Origin: Paraburkholderia heleia NBRC 101817
GTDB lineage: Bacteria; Pseudomonadota; Gammaproteobacteria; Burkholderiales; Burkholderiaceae
Length of the DNA stretch: 64,000 nucleotides
Reading direction: 5' to 3'
NCBI RefSeq assembly: GCF_000739775.1
Contig: NZ_BBJH01000009.1
Location: 185,233 to 249,232 of the forward strand
Shown: in pieces, positions 34,197 to 44,100 of the stretch
Layout of the letters: each line of letters opens with the position of its first letter
How positions within the stretch are numbered: position 1 is the first letter of the stretch
Notes under the pieces: model-generated
The model's input: only the letters and a program-made list of their open reading frames with translations
What the model was told of the DNA's origin: nothing
The model's database searches: none
Position numbers and translations under genes: made by a program

Positions 34197-34403
34197 CCAT
34201 CTTTGTGCCTATCACGCAATCGCATCTCAAAAAATCAGAGGAATCCGATTTATCTTTATTTGCCAAATTATGTTGGGAATTTAAAACAGATCGGGGCGGT
34301 GTAATTGACCGGATGCGGGGTGCGGTCCTAGATTCTTTCGTCGAAGGTTGCCGACGCAACCGTTGTGGCCTGCTCCTTTCAGCCAGAGAAGGAAAGCGCG
34401 TAA
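34197..34403 (+). promoter_or_regulatory. AT-rich vgrG upstream region
   Basis: This 200-base patch (TTTATCTTTATTTGCC, AAATTATGTTGGG) is clearly poorer in GC than its surroundings and probably contains the vgrG promoter. AAGGA lies 11 bases before the ATG. No operator-like dyad was seen. Confidence 0.5.
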
Positions 34404-36929
34404 ATGAATGCGGTATCAAAGGATTTCAGGGAGACGCTGGAACGCCCGGGTTCGCGCCTGACCCAGAAGCTCAGGCTGTGGATCGGCCGGAAGAACCACG
34501 ATCTCGACGTGCTCGATTTCAAGGTGAAAGGCGGGTTCTGCAAGGACTACCAGCTCGACATCACGGTTACGTCGCCGCAACTCGATCTCGACGGCAAGGA
34601 GTATGTCGGATGGCGCGCGGGCCTGCAGATTGACGAGAGGGTCGCGGTGCCATCGGCGAGCTGGATCGAGCCCGTCACCCACGCGGCGGCGACCTTCAAC
34701 GGGGTGGTGACACGCTGGAAGCGTGTGCGCACAAGCCGCGAGGAGTCTGCCTACCGGCTGCGCATCGAGCCGCGTTTTGTGGCGTACTGCAAGCGTATCA
34801 TCAAGAGTGACGTCTACAGGGACGTGACGTTGCAGGAGCTGATCACCCAGGCGCTGGTCGACCGCAAGAACTTCGACGCCTTCGATGTGGAATTCCAGAT
34901 CGAAGGGTTGCAGGAGAAGATGGAAGAAGTGGTGATGCACGAGGAGTCCCTCTGGAACTTCATCACGCGTCACTGTCGCCGCCTCGGGGTTTTCTGGTTC
35001 TACAAGCAGGGGCGAGGCGAGGACGGCAAGCTCGATACCATCGTATTTGCCAACAATCCGCGCGCCTATATCCGCTCGATCAACGTACCGCTACTTGCCG
35101 CCTCCGGCCTGCACAGCAACTTGCACGAGGCGGCGCAGGCGGTCCACGCGCAGCGCACGCTGGTGCCTGCGACGATCGAGCTGTGGGAGCGCAACTACCG
35201 CACGCCGGAAGATCCGCTGCGGGCCACGGCGAACGTTTCCGGCGAGACCGAAGACCGTTCGGTGTTCGGACAGATCAGCCGCAGTGCGGAGGGGCATCTG
35301 ACGCGAGCGCAGGGCGAGGCGTTCGCCCAGACGCGCCGCGACGAGCAGATCGCCCGTCAGGTTACGCTCGCCGGGGAGAGCGATGCGAAAGGTATCGCGA
35401 CGGGTGTCGTGATCAAGCTCTCCAACACGAAGCTCGCGAGTGCCGAATACGGCTTCGTGGTCACGTCGTTCAGGATGAAGGGCGGCCGCACGAAGCCGGC
35501 CTATACGCGCTTCAAGGCGATGCCTGCGCATCTGACCTACCGGCCACGGTTCGACTACCTGCGGGACTGGAAATTTTTGAGTGGTCCCGTCGTTGGCGTC
35601 GTCACAACGCTGGACTCGGCCCCTTACGGGTACATGGATGCCCACGGGCGCTATCCCGTTTTGCCTAAGTTCCTGCAGGGCTCGGGCAACACCGACAACA
35701 AGCTGCTGAACCTGCGTCTGCTCCGTCCTTCGTCGTCGTACCAAGGCGGCTTCCATTCGCCCCTGCTGCCGGGGACCGAGGTGTTGCTCGACGGCGAAAA
35801 CCGGGATGTGGATCGCCTCTACATCAGTGGTGCCCTGCACGATTTTTCGCATCAGGATCCGGTACGCGGAAACGATGCGCTGTTCAGCTATGCCACCTGG
35901 CGCTCGCCGCTGCTCGGTGCGGAGATCGTTTTCAACGATCTGCAGGGCAAGGAAAGCGCGCGCATCGCGACCGTGTACAGCCAGACGGCCTTCAACCAGG
36001 GTTATCTGCTCAACGGTAAAAAGCTCCCTCGGGGAGAAGGTTTCGAGGCCACCACGAAATCGTGGGGCACGATGCGCGCGGCGAAGGGGTTGTTCTTCTC
36101 CGCAGACGCCGCAGCCGAGGCCGATACGCCGCACCTTGAAATGGAAGCCGCCATGCGGCAGCTCGAAGCCTCCCAGGCTGAAGTGGCTTCCCTGCGCGAG
36201 CAGGCGCAGCAGGCGACGGCGGAGTTGTCCGAACTCAAGGCTCAACAGCAGCAACTCGAAAGCGCGTTCCGCGACCTGAAGCAGGCCGTTATCCTGCTCT
36301 CCGCTCCTAAAGGAATTGGCCTGGTTACGCCCGAGTCTATCCAGCTTGGCGGCGGCGGGCACATTGCGGCGACCTCCGGGGGGAATACGGATATTGGTAC
36401 CGGCCGCAGCTTTACCGTAACGTCGGGCAAGAGCGTCTCGCTGTGCGCGTTGCAGAACGGTATCAAGGCGCTCGCGGCTCACGGAAAGGTCGACGTTCAG
36501 GCGCAGCAAGGCGAAATGAGCCTCGTATCGCATGACGGCATGAGTATTTCGAGCGTCAATGGGCGCGTAACGGTGACGGCGAAAGAGGAAATCCTGTTCG
36601 TCTGCGGCGGGTCCTATTTGCGCATCACGCCTTCCGGCATCGAGGACGGTACCCAGGGCGACCGGACCATCCATTCGGCCTCGTACGCGAAGCTCGGGCC
36701 GCAGAGCGCTTCGGCAGCGCTTCCTGCGTTGCCCGGCAACGGCGGCGCGTTTGATCAGGCGTTCGTCGTGAACTGGAGCGGTACGCAGATTCCCGCGAGC
36801 AACGCGAAATACCAGTTGTTCTCCGAGGGAAAGCTGATTGCTGAAGGCGTCACCAACGAAAAGGGTGAGACTTCGCTAGCGCAAAGCCATGTTCCGCAGG
36901 ACGCGGTGCTCAAACTTCTGGATCACTGA
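34404..36929 (+). CDS. vgrG: type VI secretion tip protein VgrG
   Basis: This 841-residue protein is the spike that caps the T6SS needle. The N-terminal gp27-like region covers about residues 20-390, the gp5 OB-fold region follows, then a coiled coil (about 574-630, EMEAAMRQLEASQAEVASLR...), a DUF2345 beta-helix region (about 635-760, GIGLVTPESIQLGGGGHIAATS) and a C-terminal strand-rich extension (770-841, WSGTQIPASNAKYQLFSEGKLIAEGVTNEKGET) that looks like a transthyretin-type cargo adaptor. It heads an operon of candidate effector, immunity, PAAR and structural genes. Confidence 0.93.
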   Translation: MNAVSKDFRETLERPGSRLTQKLRLWIGRKNHDLDVLDFKVKGGFCKDYQLDITVTSPQLDLDGKEYVGWRAGLQIDERVAVPSASWIEPVTHAAATFNGVVTRWKRVRTSREESAYRLRIEPRFVAYCKRIIKSDVYRDVTLQELITQALVDRKNFDAFDVEFQIEGLQEKMEEVVMHEESLWNFITRHCRRLGVFWFYKQGRGEDGKLDTIVFANNPRAYIRSINVPLLAASGLHSNLHEAAQAVHAQRTLVPATIELWERNYRTPEDPLRATANVSGETEDRSVFGQISRSAEGHLTRAQGEAFAQTRRDEQIARQVTLAGESDAKGIATGVVIKLSNTKLASAEYGFVVTSFRMKGGRTKPAYTRFKAMPAHLTYRPRFDYLRDWKFLSGPVVGVVTTLDSAPYGYMDAHGRYPVLPKFLQGSGNTDNKLLNLRLLRPSSSYQGGFHSPLLPGTEVLLDGENRDVDRLYISGALHDFSHQDPVRGNDALFSYATWRSPLLGAEIVFNDLQGKESARIATVYSQTAFNQGYLLNGKKLPRGEGFEATTKSWGTMRAAKGLFFSADAAAEADTPHLEMEAAMRQLEASQAEVASLREQAQQATAELSELKAQQQQLESAFRDLKQAVILLSAPKGIGLVTPESIQLGGGGHIAATSGGNTDIGTGRSFTVTSGKSVSLCALQNGIKALAAHGKVDVQAQQGEMSLVSHDGMSISSVNGRVTVTAKEEILFVCGGSYLRITPSGIEDGTQGDRTIHSASYAKLGPQSASAALPALPGNGGAFDQAFVVNWSGTQIPASNAKYQLFSEGKLIAEGVTNEKGETSLAQSHVPQDAVLKLLDH

Positions 36930-36932
36930 GCC

Positions 36933-37799
36933 ATGGCTGAAAACGACAATACCAATGTTACAGGCGTCTTCCACTCCTTCATGTCGCCGGCAGGCTACAC
37001 GCAGCGGGCCAGGGCCGACAAAACGGTATGCGACCTCCACGTGCCACCGGCGGCTGATTCAATCGTAGGTACTTGCGAGTACTACTATCGCCCCCTGCAT
37101 TGTGAGTTCAGGGAAAAAGTCGAGAAGCTACCGAGCTTCAACGAAATTGTCGAATGGGCCAGGAGTTTTGATCCCTGGCCCGACTGGGACACTACGAAAC
37201 GACTCCTTGGTAAACGGGATCGTCTGATCTCGCCAAAGTGCACCGATTCGGACTGGTCGCGGCACAGCAATTTCATGATGCGGCATATCGGCTGCGGGCA
37301 TACGCCACCTTCCTATTACCTGAGTTACGGCTATTACTATTGCTCGAACTACGGAGCGTATTTGAAGCCTACGTTGAGTAAAGCTGGGAGCGACTGGCTA
37401 GATAACGCTAGGTGGCAGTTGCAAAGCAATATGGAAGACGGGCTACATCTGAACATGATCCAGGACGGAATACAGATGGCCAGCAAGATAGAGGGCAACG
37501 GTAGCTTCTCGATTCCGGAGGTAAAGCGGTACCAACTCGAACTAAAGGACAAGATCTTCAAGGACTTTGCCTTCAACACGCATCCGCTCGCGTATCTCGA
37601 TGCTGGGCTGGCGAATCTGCCGATGTCCGATCTGTTCAAGATTGGTGGTCAACCTAGCGTCGAGGAATGGGGGGATGGCCGCACATGGGACCAGGCAAGA
37701 GATAGTGCCAAAGTCGTTCTGCCCAAGAAGGGCGGCGATATGTTGGACGCGATAAGCGACGCGGTAAACAACGCGCTACGACGCCTTATAGCGAAATGA
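36933..37799 (+). CDS. candidate T6SS effector of unknown family
   Basis: This 288-residue soluble protein starts 3 bases after vgrG and before a membrane-anchored candidate immunity protein, the usual slot for a VgrG cargo. It has no signal peptide, six Cys and several His (VCDLH, TCEYYY, LHCEF, KCTDSDW, HIGCGHTPP, YYYCSNYG) and a striking aromatic patch SYYLSYGYYYCSNYG, then FNTHPLAYLDAGLANLP. No GxSxG lipase, HExxH protease or NlpC/P60 motif was found. GC content is visibly lower than in core genes. Its toxic activity, if any, is unknown. Confidence 0.6.
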   Translation: MAENDNTNVTGVFHSFMSPAGYTQRARADKTVCDLHVPPAADSIVGTCEYYYRPLHCEFREKVEKLPSFNEIVEWARSFDPWPDWDTTKRLLGKRDRLISPKCTDSDWSRHSNFMMRHIGCGHTPPSYYLSYGYYYCSNYGAYLKPTLSKAGSDWLDNARWQLQSNMEDGLHLNMIQDGIQMASKIEGNGSFSIPEVKRYQLELKDKIFKDFAFNTHPLAYLDAGLANLPMSDLFKIGGQPSVEEWGDGRTWDQARDSAKVVLPKKGGDMLDAISDAVNNALRRLIAK

Positions 37800-37800
37800 A

Positions 37801-39045
37801 ATGCGGAGATCAATGCTCTGCAAAATGTGCGTCGCCGCCGTTGTGGTGCTGGCCGCGTTGAACTATGGATACCAGAAAATGACGACACCCGCGTGGGAAA
37901 CCATCTCAAACGTATTCATGAAAAGCCACAAGCCGTATGGCGGCGGCGCTTTTCGGGTTCGTGGCAACGAGGTAATGACACTGAAATTTGCGAGGCCAGA
38001 AATTGTGTTCAAGCCACGAGACGAGAGAAAGAATCCAGACGTCGCAGAGCCAATCGAACCATGGATGAACAATTCTGGTGAAAGGTTGAGTCGTGCTACT
38101 GCGAGTTTTATCCGCGGCACTCTCGATGGGGGCATGACGCGCTACTTCCAGCAACATGCGCAGGACGGTGCCTGGTGGTATTCGAAGGACTGGTCGGTAC
38201 AGTACGTCAGTACGGGCTGGACGGATATGACGCGTCCTGTGCCCGAAAACGGGCTTGTTTCGCAGATTGCCAAACTCTGGCGTTCGGTTGACGGTGGTCA
38301 GACCTGGACACAGTTGAAGTGGCCGGAAGACCACAACATTAGCTATCTTAAGTTTCTCGACTCGCAGCGCGGCTATGCGATCGGGTGGGGGCCGCATATC
38401 TGGCGTACCGCCGACGGCGGTCAGACGTGGCAGGAGATTGAACTTCCGCCGATGGCGACTGACTATCGCAAGCCGCGTAAACAATTCGATGCAGTCAACC
38501 TCGGTCCCGATGGAGTGTTGCGTGTTGCCTATTACGTTGGGATGCTTGGCGAGGTGTGTCTTTCCAGCGTCGTATACCGGTTGCGCTGGGACGACGCGCA
38601 GTTCGAGCAGGACGTCGTTTTGCCGAACCAGGTCGTGGTGCAGCTCGGTTCGACGAATGAGCCGCCTGGCTATACCTATTCGGTCTATGCATTGTCGCGC
38701 CTGGGGTCTCAGGTCAATGGCGACGATCAAAGCGATAATGGCAAGCGAATCGGCGCGATTTCAACGTGGTCGAGTTACAAGAATCCGACCGTCGAGCAGT
38801 TGCATACATTCGACGAGCGCTACAACCTGACTGGCCTCGATGTGGGCAAGCGCGGCGTAATGCTGGTATATGCGGGCGACTCAAGCCGAGGCGGGGCGCC
38901 ACACCAGATTACCTTCTATAGCCAGGAATATGGCAAGTCGTGGAGCGACATTGACGATGGGACGATGCAGGGTGGCTGGTTCGACTCTCAGACCAATACT
39001 CAATACGCGCTATACGCCTATACGCTCAAAAAGCGTCAATTCTAG
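37801..39045 (+). CDS. candidate immunity protein, Tli3-like Asp-box propeller
   Basis: This 414-residue protein has one N-terminal membrane helix (about residues 9-25, MCVAAVVVLAALNYGY) and a periplasmic domain with two Asp-box repeats about 40 residues apart, SVDGGQTW (near 162) and TADGGQTW (near 203), the mark of sialidase-like beta-propellers. This layout fits the Tli3-type T6SS immunity proteins found beside effectors. It starts one base after the effector gene. A periplasm-facing immunity protein suggests that the effector acts in the periplasm or on membranes. Confidence 0.6.
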   Translation: MRRSMLCKMCVAAVVVLAALNYGYQKMTTPAWETISNVFMKSHKPYGGGAFRVRGNEVMTLKFARPEIVFKPRDERKNPDVAEPIEPWMNNSGERLSRATASFIRGTLDGGMTRYFQQHAQDGAWWYSKDWSVQYVSTGWTDMTRPVPENGLVSQIAKLWRSVDGGQTWTQLKWPEDHNISYLKFLDSQRGYAIGWGPHIWRTADGGQTWQEIELPPMATDYRKPRKQFDAVNLGPDGVLRVAYYVGMLGEVCLSSVVYRLRWDDAQFEQDVVLPNQVVVQLGSTNEPPGYTYSVYALSRLGSQVNGDDQSDNGKRIGAISTWSSYKNPTVEQLHTFDERYNLTGLDVGKRGVMLVYAGDSSRGGAPHQITFYSQEYGKSWSDIDDGTMQGGWFDSQTNTQYALYAYTLKKRQF

Positions 39046-39090
39046 AAAGGCTTGTCAGAATGGATTTTGAGGCTAATCAGGAGCGACGGC

Positions 39091-39558
39091 TTGAGGCTAT
39101 ATAAACGCATGGCGCTTGGTGCGATCATTTTTGGAGTCATCGGTCCGCTAATTATCGCCTTCTGCTTTGCTACTTTGGCCGCAGTTATTGTCACAGTTCA
39201 CGATTACGAAGGATTGGGAAAACTTGTCGGCGGCTGGCTATCTATGTTTTTACTGGGCAGCATGCTCGCATTCATTGGCGGATGGGTGCCCGCTACCGTA
39301 GTTGGCGTATTCGTTGGTGCCATGGCGACGAGGCTTAGGCGGCGGTACTTGTACCCTATCGCGGTTCTAGGCGCACCTGTCGTAGTGATTTTGTACTTTG
39401 CTTTCTGTGTTGATGGCCCATCCGATACTCCAATCCTTTTTGGTGGAGGATTTTCGATACCCGCAACAATCGCTCTGTCGCGACTGCTGCTCGCCATCAT
39501 CCGTCGATCCCAAGTCCCCAATCCTCAAGGCGAACAGGCATCAGGAGGAAGTACGTGA
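39091..39558 (+). CDS. small polytopic membrane protein
   Basis: This protein of about 155 residues has four predicted membrane helices (ALGAIIFGVIGPLIIAFCFATLAAVIV, GGWLSMFLLGSMLAFIGGW, PATVVGVFVGAMA, LYPIAVLGAPVVVILYFAFCV). A TTG at 39091 preceded by AGGAG at 7 bases was chosen; an ATG at 39109 is the alternative, and a TTG at 39052 has a badly spaced site. Its stop overlaps the PAAR gene. It may be a second immunity protein or an accessory subunit; the family is not recognised. Confidence 0.6.
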   Translation: MRLYKRMALGAIIFGVIGPLIIAFCFATLAAVIVTVHDYEGLGKLVGGWLSMFLLGSMLAFIGGWVPATVVGVFVGAMATRLRRRYLYPIAVLGAPVVVILYFAFCVDGPSDTPILFGGGFSIPATIALSRLLLAIIRRSQVPNPQGEQASGGST

Positions 39559-39845
39559 GTAGAAGGCCCTATATCCGCAACGGCGACGAGACAAACGTCG
39601 GCGGTCAGGTCGAAACGCCCGCGCGTAAAGACATGCTCGATGGCCAAATTGCCGCCTATGAGGACGACCCGGTCTGGTGTCCGAAGTGCGGCACCTATGG
39701 GCGTATCGGTTGCGCTGGCGAGCGCGCGAACGAGAGAGGTCCCGACGGCAAACGCCCCGCGCTTGCCGACGACCTGTGTCTGTGCCGATGCGATCCGCCG
39801 CCCGTACTGATTCCTTCACAGACGACCTCGGTGTCCTGCACGTAG
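39555..39845 (+). CDS. short PAAR-domain protein
   Basis: This 96-residue protein begins with the PAAR-type start MSRRPYIRNGDETNVGGQVETPA and carries Cys pairs (WCPKCG, LCLCRCD) where PAAR proteins usually bind one zinc at the spike tip. PAAR proteins sharpen VgrG and load effectors. The GTG start has a strong AGGAGG and overlaps the previous stop (GTGA). No toxin extension is fused, so cargo would be attached non-covalently. Confidence 0.8.
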   Translation: MSRRPYIRNGDETNVGGQVETPARKDMLDGQIAAYEDDPVWCPKCGTYGRIGCAGERANERGPDGKRPALADDLCLCRCDPPPVLIPSQTTSVSCT

Positions 39846-39944
39846 GCACGTATATGGAGAAAGTTCGATACCGCCCGCGCCGGGCGCGCGGATACCTCGC
39901 TGTTGCAGCGTTGAGTACAACCGGTAAATAGGAGCCGCAAGTCG

Positions 39945-41189
39945 ATGCCGGTTGACCTGAAACAGGTTAAGCCGCCTAAACCCTATCCGCCGCGAGGTCC
40001 CGGGATACGCGTATGGCTCATCGTGTGGATCGCCTGCGTTGTCATTGTAGACGGCGCAATCCTGCTGCTCTGGCCGCATAACCAGCCCGCGCGAGGCGCA
40101 ATATTCTGGCTGCCGGTTGCGGGCCTCCCCAATGTCCTGTTCCTGACAATCCTCATCGTAGCTCGCTCGGGTTACGAGGCTGCCTATCTTCACGCGCTGT
40201 TCTACAACGATCATCGCGAACAACGTCGTCGAAGCCTCATCGAACGGGGGCAGCGGAGCGTACGCCTGCTCGACTATAGTTACCGGCTCGCCGTTCCGGA
40301 CGGAAAGCTCGCGTCGACGATTGCGGAAGGAACACCGGTACTCAAGGCGCAACCGCTCAGGAACGGCACCGTTACCGCGAGGCATACGAGGCTGCCGGAT
40401 GATACCGATGCAGCCTCGGCTGATCAGCTGCTTGCCCAGGTACTGCAACAGGTTCCGATCGATCGTACAGGCAGACTCTATGTGCAATTGCTGGCTCCCC
40501 TTGTACGCACTATCCAGCCTCTGCTACAGGCCGGGTTGACGCCAGCCGTGCGGCTGGTTGTCGCGGACCCCGCGAACCCGGGCGACGAGCTGACACAGCT
40601 ACAAACGGTTATCCGCGCAATGAACCTCTATCTGCCCGACTGCAAGGCGGTCGCCGTCGCCGACGGATTGATGCCGGTCGACGCGTGGCTCGATGCGGGA
40701 GAAAAGCGTCCGCTGCTCGTCGTTGCGATCCAGTTGCACGACAAACCACCTGAGGATAGCGCGGAGGGCTGCGTAGCGCTGATGTTCCTGCGCCAGGCGG
40801 TAGCGTTGCCCGATACGGTAACGCCACGCGCGACGCTTCACCGACCGGTCGCCGTACCGCCGCAGGAACTGGCCGAGGGACTCGCGCTCTCGATGCTATG
40901 GGGACGCGTTACGCCCTCGATGCTGAAGCAGGCGTGGCTGACCGGTTTCGATGTCGAGGAACAGACGCGCGTCACCCAGGCATGCCGACGAGCCGCACTG
41001 GACCCATTAACAAAATTCGAGACGCGGCGCATGCCCGACACCATCCTCGGGCACGCAGGCCGGGCGGCTAGCTGGCTGGTTGTTGCTGCGACAGCCGAGC
41101 ATGGGGCAGGCGCCCCCCAACTCATCCTGAACCGTACGCCGACCGCCGTCCAGGCGGCTATCCTGCAAGCCGAGCCACAAACGCCATGA
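39945..41189 (+). CDS. membrane protein of unknown function in T6SS island
   Basis: This 414-residue protein has two N-terminal membrane helices (VWLIVWIACVVIVDGAILLLW and AIFWLPVAGLPNVLFLTILIVA) followed by about 330 cytoplasmic residues without a known motif (no Walker A, no peptidoglycan-binding motif). It overlaps the TssM-like gene by 4 bases (ATGA), so it is made with it. The layout, two helices and then a cytosolic domain, mirrors the N-terminus of TssM, which suggests a partner of the membrane complex, possibly in place of TssL. This is inference only. Confidence 0.6.
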   Translation: MPVDLKQVKPPKPYPPRGPGIRVWLIVWIACVVIVDGAILLLWPHNQPARGAIFWLPVAGLPNVLFLTILIVARSGYEAAYLHALFYNDHREQRRRSLIERGQRSVRLLDYSYRLAVPDGKLASTIAEGTPVLKAQPLRNGTVTARHTRLPDDTDAASADQLLAQVLQQVPIDRTGRLYVQLLAPLVRTIQPLLQAGLTPAVRLVVADPANPGDELTQLQTVIRAMNLYLPDCKAVAVADGLMPVDAWLDAGEKRPLLVVAIQLHDKPPEDSAEGCVALMFLRQAVALPDTVTPRATLHRPVAVPPQELAEGLALSMLWGRVTPSMLKQAWLTGFDVEEQTRVTQACRRAALDPLTKFETRRMPDTILGHAGRAASWLVVAATAEHGAGAPQLILNRTPTAVQAAILQAEPQTP

Positions 41190-44100
41190 GTACCGAACCC
41201 GTCATAACTCCCGAGGGCGTCGTTCCTCCGTCGCCTCCGGCCCGCTCGCTTTTGACCTGGGCGATTCCCGCGTTTGCCGTGCTGATGGCGGCAGTCGCGC
41301 TTATCGTCGTATGGGTATTTGGCGAGATCTTCAATGCAACTACGCTCGATACCAAAAAAACGCTCAGCCTGTGGATTCTTGGCCTTCTGCTCCTCGTCTT
41401 ACTTCTGCATGTTTTTGCAACGCGGGTAGGCGCGTACTACGTTGCAGGCGTCGTATTCCGGCATGACAACGGCAAGGATACCGGCGATACAACGGACGCC
41501 GCGCCCGCTGCGAAACGCGATGCCCGGCTGCAACGTATGGCCGAGGAGCTACGCGTTGCGCACGGCTGGTTCTGGCGTAGCCGCCTGCGATGGCTATTGG
41601 TGAACGGTACGGACGAGCGAGTTGAGCAAGTTGCGCCCGGCCTCAAACAGGCAGGCGTCATGCACGTCGGCGAGACCGTCCTCGTACATGCGGCCCCGGA
41701 GGGTATTGAGGCGCAGAAGTGGCTCGACCAGATCCGGCGGTTGCGCAGTCGGTATCCGGTCGATGGCCTGATACACGTTGCCCGCGCCGACGAGACCGGT
41801 ACGGAGCTGCCCCGCACGCTTTCAACGCTTGCGACAGCGCTCAGATGGGCCGCTCCTGTTACGTTCCTGCATCCGGTCGAGGCACATGGTAGCCCTTCGG
41901 AGCGCTTCGACGTTGTCGGCACCTTCATGCCGAACGATTCGCGCAGACAGGCGCAGGCTGCTGCAGCCAGAGTGCCGGAACTGCTCAGTGAGGTTGAACA
42001 GAGATCCGCAGACGCGGGCGTTCACCTCTACACACAAAACAACCGGGTAATCTGGTTGATGGAAGTCTCGAAGTATGTCGGCGACCATTGCAGACGCATC
42101 GCTGAGGGCTTGCAGGGGCTAGCCGCATCGAACTGGCTACGTGCGCCGCTGGCGGGCGTCATGTTCGCACCGGTGTTTCCGGGGCCATCTGTCGCTGGAA
42201 TACCCGTCGTCAACGGAAACGGCACGCCCGATCAGCCTGTGGCCCTGCTACCCATATGGCGGGAGATTGCGTTAGGTTCGCCTCGCTATCGGGGTCGTCG
42301 CGCTGGCTTTTACTGGCCCAATGCGCTTGCAGTGTGCATCTTCGGGGCGGTTGTTGTCTGGACAGTCGCGCTGATCGTATCCGGTCTTGGCAACCACGCG
42401 CTTGTTCGGGAGGCCGAAACTACAGCTGCTGCCGCGCTGGCGGCTGAACCCGGTAGCCCGCAGGCACTGCGCGAGCAGCTTGCTTTGCAGAACGAGATCG
42501 CCACGCTCGAATACCGCCAGCAGCACGGCGCCCCGTGGTATCTGCGTGCAGGCCTGTCGCGCAACGACGACCTGCTCGACGCGCTCTGGCGGCCGTACCA
42601 GACGGTCGCCATCCGCAACCTGCGTCAGCCGGTCGTGCGGGCGCTCGAAGCGCAACTGGCCCAGCTCTCGCAGGTGCGCGACGACGAGCAGCAGAGCCAC
42701 GACGCGCAGCAGCAGGCGTACAACCGCCTCAAGGCGTATCTCATGCTCACTGCCCCGGCGCGCGCCGACGCGCCGTTCCTGAAGGCGCAGATGCTGGCGG
42801 TCTGGCCTGCCGTGCCCGGGATGCGCACGGGCGAATGGCTCGATACCTCGCAGCAGCTCGCGGGCTTCTGGTCCGATCACGTGAAGACGCATCCGGAGTG
42901 GCGCATCAGCGCGTCGCAGGCCCTCGTCACGCAGATGCGCTCGACGCTTGTGAACCAGATTGGCTTGGCGGCAAGCGACGACGTGCTTTATCAGCGCGTG
43001 CTCGACGAAGCGCGCGGCAAGTACGCCGACGTGTCGCTCGCCACGATGCTCGCTGGCGCGGATGCGCATGGCCTGTTCACGACCACGCAGACGGTGCCGG
43101 GTATCTTCACGCGCGCTGCGTGGGAAGGCGTCGTCGAGAAGGCTATTGACGACGCCGTGAAAGGGCAGCATGTCGAGGGTGACTGGGTACTGACTGGCGA
43201 CCAGTCGAGCGCCCGGATCAGCGCCACCACCGTGGAAGGCGCGGTCGGCGCTGCACAGATTGCCGTCGACGCCAGGAAGAGTGCTGATGATCTAAGGAAG
43301 CGGCTGCGTGACCGGTATTTCACGGATTACACGGCAGCCTGGGCGACCATGCTCAACAGCTTCCAGTGGATCCCGGCGAACAGTTTCTCGGGGGTCGTCG
43401 ACCAGCTTACGCGCATCACTGATGCGCAGACTTCGCCGCTGCTGGCGGTCATGAAGTCGGTGCAGTACCAGGGCGAGGCGGGCCGTCCCTCGCAGGCGCT
43501 CACTGACACGCTCGTGCGCAAGGCGCAGGGGCTGCTTGGTGGCGGCGACGGCGACCAGACGCAAGCCCCTGTAGCCAATCCGCTGGACCGCACGTTCGGC
43601 CCGCTGTTGACGCTGATGGGCGACGCCAGTACGGCCCCGGCCGGCGGCAACACAGGTAACGGCATTCCGGCGAACGCTGCCGCGTTCAGTGGCGTGAGCC
43701 TGTCGCGCGTGCTGACGGCGGACACAACCGTGCGCCTCAAGCTGCAGCAGATCCAGGCCAGCCCGGATGCGCAGGCGATGGCGCGATCGCTTGCGCAGGC
43801 GATCTTCCAGGGCAAGCTCTCGGACCTGTCGCAAGCGCGTGACGACGCAGCGCTTACTGCTGCGAGCTTGGGTGCGCAGTGGGCAGGGTTCGGCCAGACC
43901 CTGTTTGTGCAGCCGCTCGACGCGGCCTGGCAGGCAGTCCTGCAGCCCGCTGCGGCGAGCCTGAATGATGCATGGCGCGCCGCCGTGGTTACCCCCTTTC
44001 AGTCGTCGTTCGGCTCGCGCTATCCGTTTTCGCCGACGAGTGCCGATGCGTCCTTTGCAGACTTCGGTCGCTACGTGCGGCCCGACACGGGGCTCATCAG

